From contig JAVLUZ010000145.1 of NCBI GenBank assembly GCA_036768485.1, forward strand, positions 17,635,026 through 17,699,025: DNA of 64,000 nucleotides, read 5' to 3'. Each line of letters starts with the position of its first letter. Position 1 is the stretch's first letter. A program made the position numbers and the translations under genes. The notes beneath the pieces are model-generated. The model did no database searches. It was not told the origin of the DNA and worked only from the letters and a program-made list of their open reading frames with translations. The stretch comes from Mermis nigrescens. Its lineage: Eukaryota; Nematoda; Enoplea; Mermithida; Mermithidae. Below are positions 36,193-46,994 of the stretch, in pieces.

Positions 36193-37131
36193 GGACACTC
36201 AGCTGGCCTCCTGTATTTAGGGGGACTAAAATTTTAAAGTCGGATATCTCAATCACTGCTTGTAAAATAGTTTTATCTTTGAGCGTTTCTTAGTGAGCTT
36301 TACATGTCGGAGAAAAAATATTTTGAAAAAATTAATAAATCTCATCTTGATTTCAATTATCTTCAAAAAAGATGTCGTACAAAATGGCCACACAAATGAT
36401 TTATCAACATTATATCCGAGCTAGACCGTGCTGAAAACTTGTTTAATTTCTTTTATACTCAATTCTAATGCGCTGAAAGGATATATGATATTGAAAATGA
36501 ATCATTCTGCATGAAGCGTCAGAAAATTTGGACATATCCGCTATATTCTCACAAACTTGAGCTGTTTGGAAAACAAAAAATATGCAAAACAAATTCCAGT
36601 GTGAAGCGCCCGAAAATTTTGGGTCTATTAGCTCAGAAATCTATTCTAGCGGTCATTCAAATGCGCTTTGAGAATTTTCAATTTTTTTACTTTGGGTAAC
36701 CTTTCCATCAAATAACGTATACTCTCAAAATTTGGGGGCGGTCATGTTCAACAAATTTTTAAAAAATGTTTCTTAGGAGCTAAAAACGATGTATCCACCT
36801 CAAAAACACTGTTTTTTATGTTTCAGACAATGCTCGTTCTTTCTAGAACGTAAAAATGTAAAAATTGTGTGAATTGAACAAAATATGGTCAAAAAATGTG
36901 TACAATGGCGCGAAGCGCCGAAAATTTCAGTTTTTTGAGCCAAAAATAAGCTAAAAATGCTTAGAGGCACACTTTTCACAACTTTAACAAAAAATCGATA
37001 ATTCTGGAGGCAGTCGCAGCCATTTTGTAGGGGTGGGGTCAGTTGTCATTTTGGGGTTCAAACTTCATAATCCCAAAGAACATGTCTGGTGGACGGGGGA
37101 CTAGTCCTTATCCACCACAGCTACGTGCCTG
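36193..37131. mobile_element. degraded hAT-like element with R1-like interior
   Basis: The right end AGCTACGTGCCTG is identical to that of the 174-bp element at 9726-9899. The left end, near CACTCAGCTGGCC, is poorly preserved. Hairpin motifs occur near 36512, 36599 and 36906 (the last perfect). The right half contains family R1 landmarks. Confidence 0.4.
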
Positions 37132-37178
37132 AAATTTCTAAATAGAGTGTAGGTGCTAGAGGTAGTGTGTGGTGTGTA

Positions 37179-38326
37179 CAGGCCCGTATCCAGGATTTTA
37201 TTTCGGGGGGGGGGGCCGAAAATTTTTGAGACCAGATATCTCGAGAACCATTAGGAGATAGGCGAAAAGAAAGACAGTTTTGAGCGTATCTCGGCGAGCT
37301 CTATACAACGGTGAAGAAAAATTTCGACTAAAAAATTAAAAAATTTTCACTTTATTTCATTTTGATATACAGCAAATTTATCATTTAAGCTGATTTCTCA
37401 TCACCTAATCGGCGAATTATTTCTTATCTCTTGCCTTTGTACTTAATCATTGTGCTTTACAGAGAAAAACAATACGGATAATTAATAATTCGGCGCGAAG
37501 CGCCGAAAAAATTGACATGCTCTGCATATCAACCTCAAATTTGAGCGGTTTTGAGCGGACTAGACGACAAAAAACATATAAACAATAGATACGGCGCGAA
37601 GCGCCGGAAAAATTTCATGTTTCCCATGTCATAACTCAAATTTGAGCTGTTTTGAGTGAGCTAGAAGGCAAAAACTATAACTAAACAATGAATCCGGCGC
37701 ACAGCACTAGAAAAAAATTGACATGCTCTCTATATCTAACTCTAATTTGAGCGATTTTTAGCGGTTCAGAAGACAAAACTATACGTAAACAATAAATCCA
37801 GCGCGAATCGCCGGAAAATTTTGAGTTTACTAGCTCAAAAGTACGCTAAAAACCTGTTTAGGCGCTGTTTCAGTCGCACTTCGCCAATTTTTCATTTTTC
37901 CCTTCGGGGGACCCTTGAGAGAAACAAAAATTTTTTCCCCATGCCCCCTGGATACAGGCCTGTACCCATGTCATAACTCAAATTTGAGCTGTTTTGAGTG
38001 AGCTAGAAGGCAAAAACTATAGCTAAACAATGAATCCGGCGCAAAGCGTTAGAAAAAAATTGACATACTTTCTATGTCTAACTCAAATTTGAGCGATTTT
38101 CAGCGGTTTAGAAGACAAAACCTTACATAAACAATAAATCCGGCGCGAAGCGCCGGAAAATTTTGTGTTTTCTAGCTCAAAAGTACGCTAAAAACCTGTT
38201 TTGGTGGTGTTTCAGACCAACTTCGCCAATTTTTCATTTTTCCCTTTGGGGGACCCTTGGGAAAAACAAAAATTTTTCCCATTTCGGGGGGGGGCAGGCC
38301 CCCCCGCCCCCCTGGATACGGGCCTG
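37179..38326. mobile_element. hAT-like element, 1148 bp, perfect target duplication
   Basis: Ends CAGGCCCGTATCCAGG and CCTGGATACGGGCCTG are near-perfect inverted repeats. The perfect 8-bp duplication GGTGTGTA flanks it at 37171-37178 and 38327-38334. The interior is a tandem series of roughly 105-base units, each with a hairpin motif. A second terminus-like sequence, CTGGATACAGGCCTG near 37950, shows that part of the element was duplicated internally. Open frames across it are repeat-derived. It is non-autonomous. Confidence 0.92.
37488..38165. repeat. tandem hairpin-bearing units inside the 37179 element
   Basis: Units of about 105 bases carry GGCGCGAAGCGCCGGAAAA (or a decayed form), then CTCAAATTTGAGC, then AGACAAAACTATA. 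Motif positions are near 37493, 37591, 37695, 37799, 38037 and 38141. CTCAAATTTGAG is itself a palindrome, so each unit has two dyads. Confidence 0.8.
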
Positions 38327-38540
38327 GGTGTGTATGTATGTGTGTGTGCGTGTTTGCGTGTGTGGTGTTCTTGGGGATAGGTTTGAGAATATGATCAGGA
38401 GAATCGTAAAAAAGTTGGTTTTCGACGCTCTCAGCAAAATGCTTCCCAAGAACGTGCCTGCTATTATCAAACGTTAAGTTCTTTACTGAGAAATTAATTT
38501 TATAGTTTGTTACTGTATATTTGAAGTCGAGGGCAGTGTT

Positions 38541-38799
38541 CATACGTGGGCAGCAAGAAAATTCTGGGGGGTCCACGATTTTTTGAAGGTCAAAAAATGG
38601 CCTTAAAAACGGTGATATGGCGATAAAAACATCATTTTTCGACGTTTCTCATCAAGCACTATCCATTGGCATCAAAAAATTGCGAAAAAAACGAAAAAAA
38701 TTTCAAAAATTGATTTCTGGGGAGAGTCTTTTGATTTCTGGGGGTCTTTTGGTTTCTGGGGGGTCCAGACCCCCCCCAGATCCCCCCACGCCCATGTGT
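38541..38799. mobile_element. short element with perfect 9-bp target duplication
   Basis: Starts CATACGTGGGCAGC and ends CCACGCCCATGTGT. The perfect 9-bp sequence GGCAGTGTT flanks it at 38532-38540 and 38800-38808. Short imperfect inverted ends and a 9-bp duplication suggest a Mutator-like (MULE) or Merlin-type mover. Family members are at 44120-44365, 44477-44633 and 46762-46994. Confidence 0.85.
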
Positions 38800-39535
38800 G
38801 GCAGTGTTGTCAGGTTGGTAAGCAAGGTTGCCAACCGTGGGGTTTTACCTCAAATTTTAAGGTATTTTTTACGTTTGAGGTTTTTATTTTTTTGAGGTTT
38901 TTGTTGAGGTTTTTGAAAATTTTTGAGGTTTTTTTCTGGGGTTTTGGTGAAAATTCGAGGTTTTCTAAAATAAGCGAGCTAGATATCGATACAGCTAGAA
39001 TATTGTGTTAACTACTGTAGCTAATTTTAACGTCGCTTTGCTCGTGACGCAACGCAATTGATTGAATTGGAGGAACTGACACTGAAGTGAACTGCGTGAA
39101 ACCTGCTTGTGAGTTCCATGGTAACGCCTATAATCTCAATGTAAGCTGGAGTACTTAATAATCAACCAACATGGGAGTAATAACCTAAGCAGGAGTGCTA
39201 CCACATACATAAAACGTATGAAAAGCACAACAACAACAAGAAATTTTATTACTAACCCCAAATTGAAGAAGTTTGAATTAACCTTTTTAGCTTACTTTGT
39301 GGCTTGTGCAGGTGCACATAGTGGGATTTAGTCATTTGTTTTAACGTCAATATTAGCTTTTATTTCCAATTGAATAATGTTCATACACGCATGCGTTCTG
39401 ATTCCGCATACCTACCTACGTCGCATATCTATATCTAATAAACAGCGCTTCTTTTTTTAGTCAGGCCCATGTTCGCAATGTAAAACTTGATTTGAAAAAA
39501 CAAATAATAAAACTGTTTGGCTAAAGTTAGGCACT

Positions 39536-39563
39536 GGCTATTGGCACGGCCGTGCCAATAGCC
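39536..39563. repeat. 28-bp perfect palindrome
   Basis: The sequence reads GGCTATTGGCACGG and then its exact reverse complement. The sequence to its right (CTCGGTCTATTCGCAC) is the inverse of 59763-59785, so the palindrome probably marks the tip of a repeat or a head-to-head junction of two tips. Confidence 0.85.
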
Positions 39564-40249
39564 CTCGGTCTATTCGCACAGACATCTACAGTAAATGGAC
39601 ACAGCGTTTAATTGTGCAAACAACTCAACTTGCGTGTTAATTTTGAGAAATGATGCGATATTACTAAACTTACCAAAGTTATATTGTTATTCATCTTTAT
39701 TTACGTATATTAATTAAAATCGCCTATTGTAAGGACAGTAGAAGTGTGCATATCAAGATAGGTACTGTAGGTATTTTGGTATAGTAAATTGAGTTTTACC
39801 GATTCATGTGCAGCAACGGAAGACATGAATAAAATACCTGCACATCTAAACTTATACATTGGTAGGTATGTACATACGTATGTATGTGTATGTCTAGTGT
39901 ATTTCATTTATCCGGGAGCTTTTTCAGTAAATGTTTTTTGCAGCTACAGTAACTCCTTCTTACTTACTGTAGGTCGTTCGTTAGAGCTCATTGTAGCTGT
40001 CGCAAAGTAGGGTTTTTCAATGAAATTTTTGCGTTATTTATTCTCGTCTCCCAAGTCCCAACATATGTAATTCAAATTTAGTAGGTGTCGGCTTACTTAT
40101 ATACATCATAGGTAGCGCGTTAGCGCGTACCTATAATATACTTGGGTGCCCCTAACACCTGTGCACCCCACTACAGCTATAACAGGACACTTCTGGAAGG
40201 TGCGGTTTTTTTTAAAGAAAGATAATGAAAAAATTTGCTGCCCGAGTTT

Positions 40250-42370
40250 TTTTGTTTTTTTTGAAACCTCAAAACTGACTGTGTAAAGAAGGTGTAAAGT
40301 TTTTGTGTAACGTTATAGCATAGGACAAATTTTGGGACCTTTTCTATCTGCGGCATGTGGACAACTGAGTATTGATGACTCGAACAATAAAACAGCATAG
40401 GATTATAGAGGGATGAATTCTACAGATACAGTCATTTTTTTGTTCTTTTGAAATTCGCATTAGTTCTCGAATGACAGTGTAAAGAGTGCGAAAATCTGGG
40501 GATGAAAAAGCACTTTTTGGTCGAGTTTTCAACCTGCTTATGTCTGATACTAACTCCGGTTATGAGTTTTTTAAAATGTTTTCTGACAGAAACGTAGAGC
40601 GGATCATGGGCTACATTCTGCATATAAGCAAAGTGTTCTACGCTCTATGGTGAGTTAGATCCTGGGGTTTAAAGTTTACACTCTAGTGGATGGTGTAAAA
40701 AAACGGATTTTAACTAAGATTTCTCTGCCAAATTTTTCCGCTTATGAGTCAGGGTAAATTGAATACAGCATTAATAAAGTGCCTCTCAGGGGCTACACAT
40801 CGCAGCAAACCGCATTTTAAAAAACGCAATATTGAGTTATTTATGGGGGTGTAAAGTTCGAAATCAGAGGTAGAAAATGGGCGAAAAAACACGTTTTTTT
40901 CCGAAGTTTGATTGATAAATCATACCAAATAATTTTTGCAAGAGAATTTTGGCACACAGGAATGTACTACGATTTAAAAGCTACAAATTGTACCGAACCG
41001 AATTTCTTTAAACTCAATGGGGAGTTCGGTACGGAATTTTAAAGTTTACAGTGTTCTAAATGATGGAAAATACGTTTTTGTTGCGGTTTTTGTTCGCCAC
41101 TTTCTCCGTCCAGAAGTCGGGATAAGTCCAATAGAATAAAAATAAAGTGCTTTATATCGGGTGCATGTCAAAGCAAATTGTCTATACATTAATATTTAGC
41201 GAGTGTAAAGTCAAAAATTTAGTGTTTAAAATGCGTTTCTGTCTCTGTTTTTTCTGCCTGCTTCTCCGGTTATGAGTCAGGGACACGATTATCAAGTCTA
41301 GAAATGGACCAGGAACCAAATTTGATATGCCAGTCTGGCGCATATGTTTACACTCTACAGTGTTGTAAAGTGGTTTACACCTATTGTTAGTTTGCCTCAT
41401 AGAACATTATGGAGACTTAAATTTTTTCATGAATATTAATCGTAATATCGGAACAATATCAAAATTACGAATCTGACCAAAATCTTCTTTACACTAGGTG
41501 TTTACATGAAGTTTACACTACATATGTATTTATCTTCGCTTTTGAGCATTCCAGAAAGCTAATTTTTTCCTGGAGTCTAGAAATTTTCAAAGAATCAAAT
41601 GTGAGACGTCACGTAGGCGCGTTTGTTTACATCCAACAGTGATGTAAAGTAGTTTACACTCATTGTTTATTTGTCCTCAGACCATTGTAGACATGCAATT
41701 TTTTCATAAATGTTGATAAGAATATCCGAGTAATATCAGATTTACAAATCGGAATAAAATCCTCTTTACACTAGGCGGTTGTGTGAAGTTTACACTGCTA
41801 ATTAATCTTCGTTCTAGAGCTTTGCAAAAACCTGAATTTTTTGCCGAAATCTGAAAATTTACATGGAATCAAATAAGGGACGTCAGCTGGGCACGTTTGT
41901 TCACACTCAACAGTGATGTAAAGTGGTTTAAATCTGTGTCTATTTGTCCCTAAACCGTTATGGAGACGTAATTTTTTCATGAATGTTGATCGTAATATCC
42001 GAGTAATATCGAATTTACAAATCCGACTGAAATCTTCTTTACACTCGTTGCTAGTGTAAAGTTTACACTATATAATAAGCTCCATTCTAGAGCCTCACGG
42101 TAACTTATTTTTTCCCTAAAGTCGTAAAATATATATCGAAACAGATGTGATACGTCTGCTAGGGGCGCATGAAAAGTAGTGTAAAGTGAGTTAACGTTTA
42201 ATGTTAATTTGTTCTTAGAACATTATAGAGGTTTCATTTCTTAATAAATGCTGATCGTTATATCAGAGCAATATCGAAATTATTAATCCCACTAAAATTC
42301 TTTTTACTCTTGTGTAAAGTTTAAAATGTAAATTAAGTTTAGCTCTAGAAAGTTTTGGAAGCATATTTCT
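40250..42370. repeat. diverged tandem array around GTGTAAAGTTTACAC
   Basis: The block AGTTTACACT, usually preceded by GTGTAA, recurs near 40671, 41042, 41510, 41787, 42060 and 42318. From 41400 rightwards the period is about 258-277 bases, and each unit also has a TTTTTTCATGAATGTTGATC-like block, ATATCCGAGTAATATC and TCTTTACACT. Left of 41400 the units are more diverged and the spacing is longer. No open frame runs through it. Confidence 0.75.
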
Positions 42371-42530
42371 TTACAGGATGTTCTACGTAACATAAGAATT
42401 ACTAATCAGAATGTTTGTTTCTTCTACAACTAGTAGCTTTGTAAAGTTTAAACCATTCAATTATCAGAAGAACCGCACAGTAAATGAAATCTAGTATTGT
42501 ATATCCAAATCTTGCTAATTAAAAGTAGGG

Positions 42531-43353
42531 TACTAGCAAAGAAAAATGCTCCGATGAAACAAAAAAGGGGAATATACTTGGGATTGTGAATTATCGAGGA
42601 TGTAAAAGGAGGGGACTAGGAAAAATCTCCCTATGTTATATGCCAAAAATCGCAAAATATGTTAAAAATCAGACTTTCTCTAAACAATGCAAAAAATCGA
42701 AGTATATTCTGCGGCCTTTGAAAAATGTAAAAGTTCAGTAAACAATTGTTGTGGACATGTGTAAAAGAGTGTCTACATAAGGTCTGTTGCACGTCAGCTT
42801 CCGTGTTTCCTACTGCTTTGAACCAACAATATCATCGATTGTCTTGAATGCATCGATATGTACTATTTCATTCAATTCGCTTAGCTACTGCATTGCTAAT
42901 TCGCTGCTTTTTTCAATCAATTTTTTGGAAATTTGAATATTGCTTGCACTATGACACTTAGAATGGCTGTATCTGCTCAGTGACATGCTTAGTAATAATG
43001 AAATACGAACAACTTAATTATGATTTGTTAACAGCATTTCACTTTCAGTCACATTATTAAGCAACTCAAAGTTAAATGAAGTCTGCAAAAAGTTGCATTA
43101 CGTAGTATGCTTGTAAGATGTTATGTCAATCAGAGAAAATTATTTTAAAATAATACGTTTTTTCAGAGACCGCAGAATATACTTCGATTTTTTGCATTGT
43201 TTAGAGAAAGTCTGATTTTTTACATATTTTAGCGATTTTTGGCATATAACACAGGGAGATTTTTCCTAGTCCCCTCCTTTTACATCCTCGATAATTCACA
43301 ATCCCAAGTATATTCCCTTTTTTGTTCCATCGGAGCATTTTTCTTGCTAGTAG
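42531..43353. mobile_element. foldback element with about 200-bp inverted arms
   Basis: The left arm (42531-42730) runs from TACTAGCAAAGAAAAATGCTC to CGAAGTATATTCTGCGG. The right arm (43157-43353) is its near-exact inverse, from CCGCAGAATATACTTCG to AGCATTTTTCTTGCTAGTA. A 426-base AT-rich loop lies between them. A solitary right arm occurs at 52603-52797 and again at 57022-57213. No transposase is seen. Confidence 0.85.
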
Positions 43354-43363
43354 GGAAATACTC

Positions 43364-43523
43364 TAAAGTCTGTTTCACAAAGGCTTGGGTATAAATCTAT
43401 CTGACAATAAGCTGACAAATCGCGTTTATAGCATTGATTTGATTATAATTATCGTAATTTGTCGGCTTTCTCTCGAAAAAATTCTTAAAATTTATGTATA
43501 AATTTATGTGAAACGGACTATAA
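43364..43523. mobile_element. 165-bp MITE (TATAGTCTGTTTCAC family), copy
   Basis: Starts TAAAGTCTGTTTCACAAAGG and ends TTTATGTGAAACGGACTATA, inverted to each other. The interior contains ATTATAATTATCGTAATTTG. It stands about 10 bases from the foldback element. Confidence 0.75.
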
Positions 43524-44119
43524 ATGCGCATTCTCTATATAATCTGTGTGTATATATATTTTTTAATCGTAGCTACACGTCTCACAGACTATGCGCACTT
43601 TCTCTTTTTTCTTTATATCAAATTTTTTTAAACATAATTGACCTTTACGTGTAAGTACATTTGTATACTCGCGTTAGGTAAGTCGGTGACTTATAACGGA
43701 ACCTTACTTTTGCACAAGCTCTAATATTTGAAGTGAATGATCTCACAATGAAAAAGAAGTCAATTAATATTGACGTACGATTGGTATTATTTTGTAATGA
43801 TGTTGATTTTTACTTTCTGACTGGCTTTTTTGGCTTTATTGCTATAACTTTTATTTTCCATTGTGCCGTGATTTGTAACCCAGCTACGTTTCATCGTGTA
43901 TTAGCAAAATGTCGTAATGTCGTTTGTCTTTTCACCCATAGTTGTGTCTGCACACCAGCCAGAACAGAATGTTACTCACTGAAATACCACAAACAGTCGC
44001 GGCTCTCCCAGGGATTTGACTTTCATCACACAATGCAGCTTCTCATTATCGACCCCATAGAAATAAATGACTGTTTAATTTCTTCACGCCAACCACATTT
44101 ACGCGTGGGAGGTTCTGAC

Positions 44120-44365
44120 CACACCTGGGCGTGAGGGGGTTTAGGGGTATGGACCCCCCGAGAAACCAATTCCCCCAAGAAACCAAAATCCCCCAGAATT
44201 CAATTTTTGAAATTTTTGTTGTTTTTTTCGCATTTTTTTTTTGATGCAGTGCTCGATGAGAGACGTTGAAAAATGGTGTTTTTTCGCCGTACCACCATAT
44301 TTAAGGCCATTTTTTGACCTTGGGAAAATCTTGCAACCCCCAGAATTTTGGTGCCGCCCACCTAT
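44120..44365. mobile_element. short element with perfect 9-bp target duplication
   Basis: Starts CACACCTGGGCGTGAGGGGG and ends GCCGCCCACCTAT. The 9-bp duplication GGTTCTGAC is perfect at 44111-44119 and 44366-44374. Same family as 38541-38799. It contains reverse-oriented GTTGAAAAATGGTGTTTTTT sequence shared with other repeats. Confidence 0.88.
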
Positions 44366-44476
44366 GGTTCTGACTATACATAGCCAGCGACCCAATTCTG
44401 GGGTCTCGGTGGTGTAAAACTGGCAAAAATCACCGAATTTGAGGGGTCTACTGGTTTCTCGGAGGGGGTTCCGAAT

Positions 44477-44633
44477 CATACACGGACGTGGGGATTTTAG
44501 GGGGGTTAATACTCTCCAGAAGTTGAAACCTCCTCCAGATTACTGTAGACCCCAAGAATTCTATTTTTAGTAACATTTTTGACAGTTTTACCCATCCTGA
44601 CCCTCCTCCAGAATTTTCTTCCTGTCCACGTAT
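44477..44633. mobile_element. short element, 9-bp target duplication with one mismatch
   Basis: Starts CATACACGGACGTGGGG and ends CCTGTCCACGTAT. The flanks GTTCCGAAT and GGTCCGAAT agree in eight of nine bases. It belongs to the 38541 family. Confidence 0.65.
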
Positions 44634-44818
44634 GGTCCGAATCCCTAAACCCCCCATGCCCATGTGTGAGTCTGACGCCCGCATTGAAAATACCCCGAAG
44701 GACTCCAAAATAAATTTTTTAGTTTTTTGCAATTTATGACCTATCAGACCTCCCGAATGGGTGCCGCCCATGTATCGCTCTAAAAATGCGCTAGCTATAC
44801 ATTATTTCGTCTTTTCAG

Positions 44819-45013
44819 GAGGACAGAAACCTTGGTTTAATTCCATTCTTTGTTAGTACAACCTTGGGAACGACCTCGTGCTGCAGTTTCGATGTTTTAT
44901 CAGAAATAGGACCTGTATGCAAAGAAGAAAATATTTGGTTGCACATCGATGCCGCTTACGCTGGCTCTGCTTTTATTTGTCCCGAATTCAAGTATCTCTT
45001 GAGAGGAATCGAA
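44819..45013 (+). CDS. tyrosine decarboxylase, internal exon a
   Basis: Part of a PLP-dependent group II decarboxylase that most resembles insect and nematode tyrosine decarboxylase, which makes tyramine, the octopamine precursor. The exon starts after CTTTTCAG in phase 0. It encodes [20 protein letters not shown], then the cofactor stretch [18 protein letters not shown], ending LLRGIE before donor GTAATC at 45014. The conserved His and Asp of HIDAAYAG are present. About 270 upstream residues expected for this family were not found between the SOD gene and this exon. Other exons are 45080-45147, 48991-49061 and 50569-50667. Confidence 0.9.
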
Positions 45014-45079
45014 GTAATCATCATACATAAACTGAGAGAGCAAGAATATTACCTTAAATCAGATAACGACTTTTTACAG
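45014..45079 (+). other. 66-base intron of tyrosine decarboxylase, stop-free
   Basis: It begins GTAATC and ends TTTTTACAG. Its length is a multiple of three and it has no in-frame stop, so an open frame runs straight through from exon to exon. Removal restores GIE joined to [12 protein letters not shown], the form expected in tyrosine decarboxylases, so I read it as a true intron. It is by far the shortest intron in the window. Confidence 0.85.
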
Positions 45080-45147
45080 TATGCCATGTCCTACAATACG
45101 AATCCTAACAAGTGGCTACTGGTAAATTTTGACTGTTCGACAATGTG
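45080..45147 (+). CDS. tyrosine decarboxylase, exon b with PLP lysine
   Basis: Encodes [22 protein letters not shown] and part of a Trp codon. The Lys of NPNKW (45110-45112) is the pyridoxal phosphate Schiff-base residue. NPNKW together with YAMS points to tyrosine decarboxylase rather than dopa decarboxylase, which has NPHKW. The donor at 45148 (GTAAGC) leaves two bases, completed by G at 48991. Confidence 0.92.
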
Positions 45148-45745
45148 GTAAGCCATATATAAATAACGTACCTACCTACATACATTCTTTGCATTTTCAA
45201 TTCTCAATCGCTGAAAACATATAAATTAATTATTTTAAATCGAAAATACCATTGGGTTCGCAGCATTTTTCATGAGTCAGCAGCTATCCTGGGGGTCAGC
45301 CAAACCCTCACCCAAGACCACGCATGGCAACAACACTGAAACAATGAAAGAATTTTGAAAAGAAGCGTTTTCAGCCGGTACATATGTTCGGCCTTTTTGG
45401 GTCTAACGAGTACAACTCATAGAACATTCTACCATTCAATATTCTGATTCTTCTAGATTTCTATAAAATTAAAGTTGGTGGACGAATAATGGTGGAAAAA
45501 AATACTTCTAAATTTACTCGAACTGATAATCAAACACGTATTAGGGTATATTTGTAGAACAGATGAATGAACAGTCAATAACTAGTCACACGACGATACT
45601 AATCAGCAACACGTTAAAATAGTTGAGTAGCTGGGCTAATCGGTCAATTAAGCATCAACCGAAGCACATCTGTCCATAAATTGTTCAATCGAATTAATTT
45701 TGAAAGTACGAATATACGAGTATGTACTTGGAGAAATCATTCCGT

Positions 45746-46009
45746 TTACAAACCATTTTCGTCACGTGTGTCCCATATCCAACTTTTGAAAAGGTATCCC
45801 CATAAAATGAAGAGAACCAATTCAACTAGAGCGAGAACAAGTGCCCATAAAAGTCTGCTACTAGCTTTACGTTCAACATCGGCACACAGATTACTTAGCT
45901 GACGTTTCATTTTTCGTATTGTCGCATTTTCAGCTTGAAAACCAGGCGTCGTTAAATCCTGATGAAGTTCTTCGCCGCCAGCTCCATAATCTTTAGAAAT
46001 AGTGTTCAT
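45746..46009 (-). CDS. unrecognised tail-anchored protein, exon 3
   Basis: C-terminal exon of a gene on the opposite strand, inside the large tyrosine decarboxylase intron. After acceptor TTTTTTCAG it reads from a Met-Asn start, through NATIRKMKRQLSNLCADVER, a helix with coiled-coil character, into a strongly hydrophobic segment LLWALVLALVELVLFILWGY. A short tail follows, ending ENGL and a stop. One membrane segment near the C terminus after a helical region suggests a tail-anchored membrane protein, as in SNARE-like or mitochondrial outer-membrane proteins, but I recognise no family. The ATG at 46009 lies exactly at the acceptor, so it could also be a start if no upstream exon joins. Confidence 0.6.
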   Translation of the reverse strand: MNTISKDYGAGGEELHQDLTTPGFQAENATIRKMKRQLSNLCADVERKASSRLLWALVLALVELVLFILWGYLFKSWIWDTRDENGL

Positions 46010-46761
46010 CTGAAAAAATTAGCAGCTTGTAATTTTCGATAAGCGACTGCATAAGCAGCGGCATTCTTATAAGATCTAAAATTTAGCTCTCAGAAGCGTC
46101 TTTGATAGGTACTCTATCGCTTATTGTTCTAGATTAGAATGTCAATTTTGTTATTTGTCTTAGTTCAGTTGATACCTGTATAATAAACCTACAATATACT
46201 CTTAAATGCGCACATAGATTTTCCTCGCTCTTATAAATTCAAGAATATTAGACTCAAATTAATGAGCTTGCTACGATGGCTTTAATAAGTGCATCAGTCG
46301 TTAAAAACAGACAAATGCATAATTTTAATCTTTTTGTAGAAAATTTTACATTTTTCACTGTTTAATTTTACCTTACTCCACTGAAATACACGTTTTTAAT
46401 TTCAAAGGTAATGATCTTCATTCTAGGCCACATTCGACCGATAAGTTTAATCATTAGGGAAAATCAATCTTGCTCACTTATTCATTTAATTAATGATGAC
46501 TATAGCATGTAAATTTTCTCTCATCCATCATTTAACTTAAGAATAAGATTTAATATGATATATGTTGTAAAAATGGATTGAGAAGACACATTTATACCGT
46601 TTCAACTTCACAGAAACAGGCTGAACGAGCACCCACTATTAAAAAAGCTTTGCAATTGAAAGTAGAGATGGGAAGCTTGATAAAGGAAAATATATCATGA
46701 AAATACAAAAGTTAAAGAAAAAATAGCAAAAATGATAATACAATGGGCTTGTTCTTCTGAC

Positions 46762-46994
46762 CACACGTGGGCGTGGAGAGTTAGGGGGAGAGTATGCACC
46801 CCCAGAAGGCCGAATACCCCCACCAATTCAATTTTTGAATTTTTTTGTTTGTTTCGCGATTTTTTGATGTTAATGGATAGTGCTCGATGAGAAACGTTGA
46901 AAAATGATGTTTTATCACCATACCATCATTTTTAGGACCATTTTTTGACCTTTAAAAGCCTTGCACCCCCAGAATTTCGATGCTGCCCACCTAT
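46762..46994. mobile_element. short element of the 9-bp duplication family
   Basis: Starts CACACGTGGGCGTGGAGAG and ends GCTGCCCACCTAT. The flanks TCTTCTGAC and GCTTATGAC agree in seven of nine bases, an older copy. In the tyrosine decarboxylase intron. Confidence 0.65.

Noticed and set aside
37488..38165. Regular spacing of a palindromic repeat suggesting a CRISPR array
   Set aside because: The spacers are themselves repeated, the DNA is eukaryotic, and the array lies inside a transposon with defined ends.
38163..38477. 104-codon + strand frame and its - strand counterparts
   Set aside because: They cover the right end of the 37179-38326 element, with G and C tracts, and continue into a GT-rich simple sequence.
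43733..44134. 133-codon + strand frame before the decarboxylase
   Set aside because: Considered as an upstream decarboxylase exon, but no residue pattern of that family is present and it runs into the 44120 element.
45014..45079. Coding insertion in tyrosine decarboxylase
   Set aside because: Although open in frame, it has GT and TTTTTACAG borders, and its removal restores the conserved family sequence.
45080..45147. Dopa or histidine decarboxylase assignment
   Set aside because: [12 protein letters not shown] and [10 protein letters not shown] fit tyrosine decarboxylase better than the NPHKW or NPSKW forms of the other enzymes.
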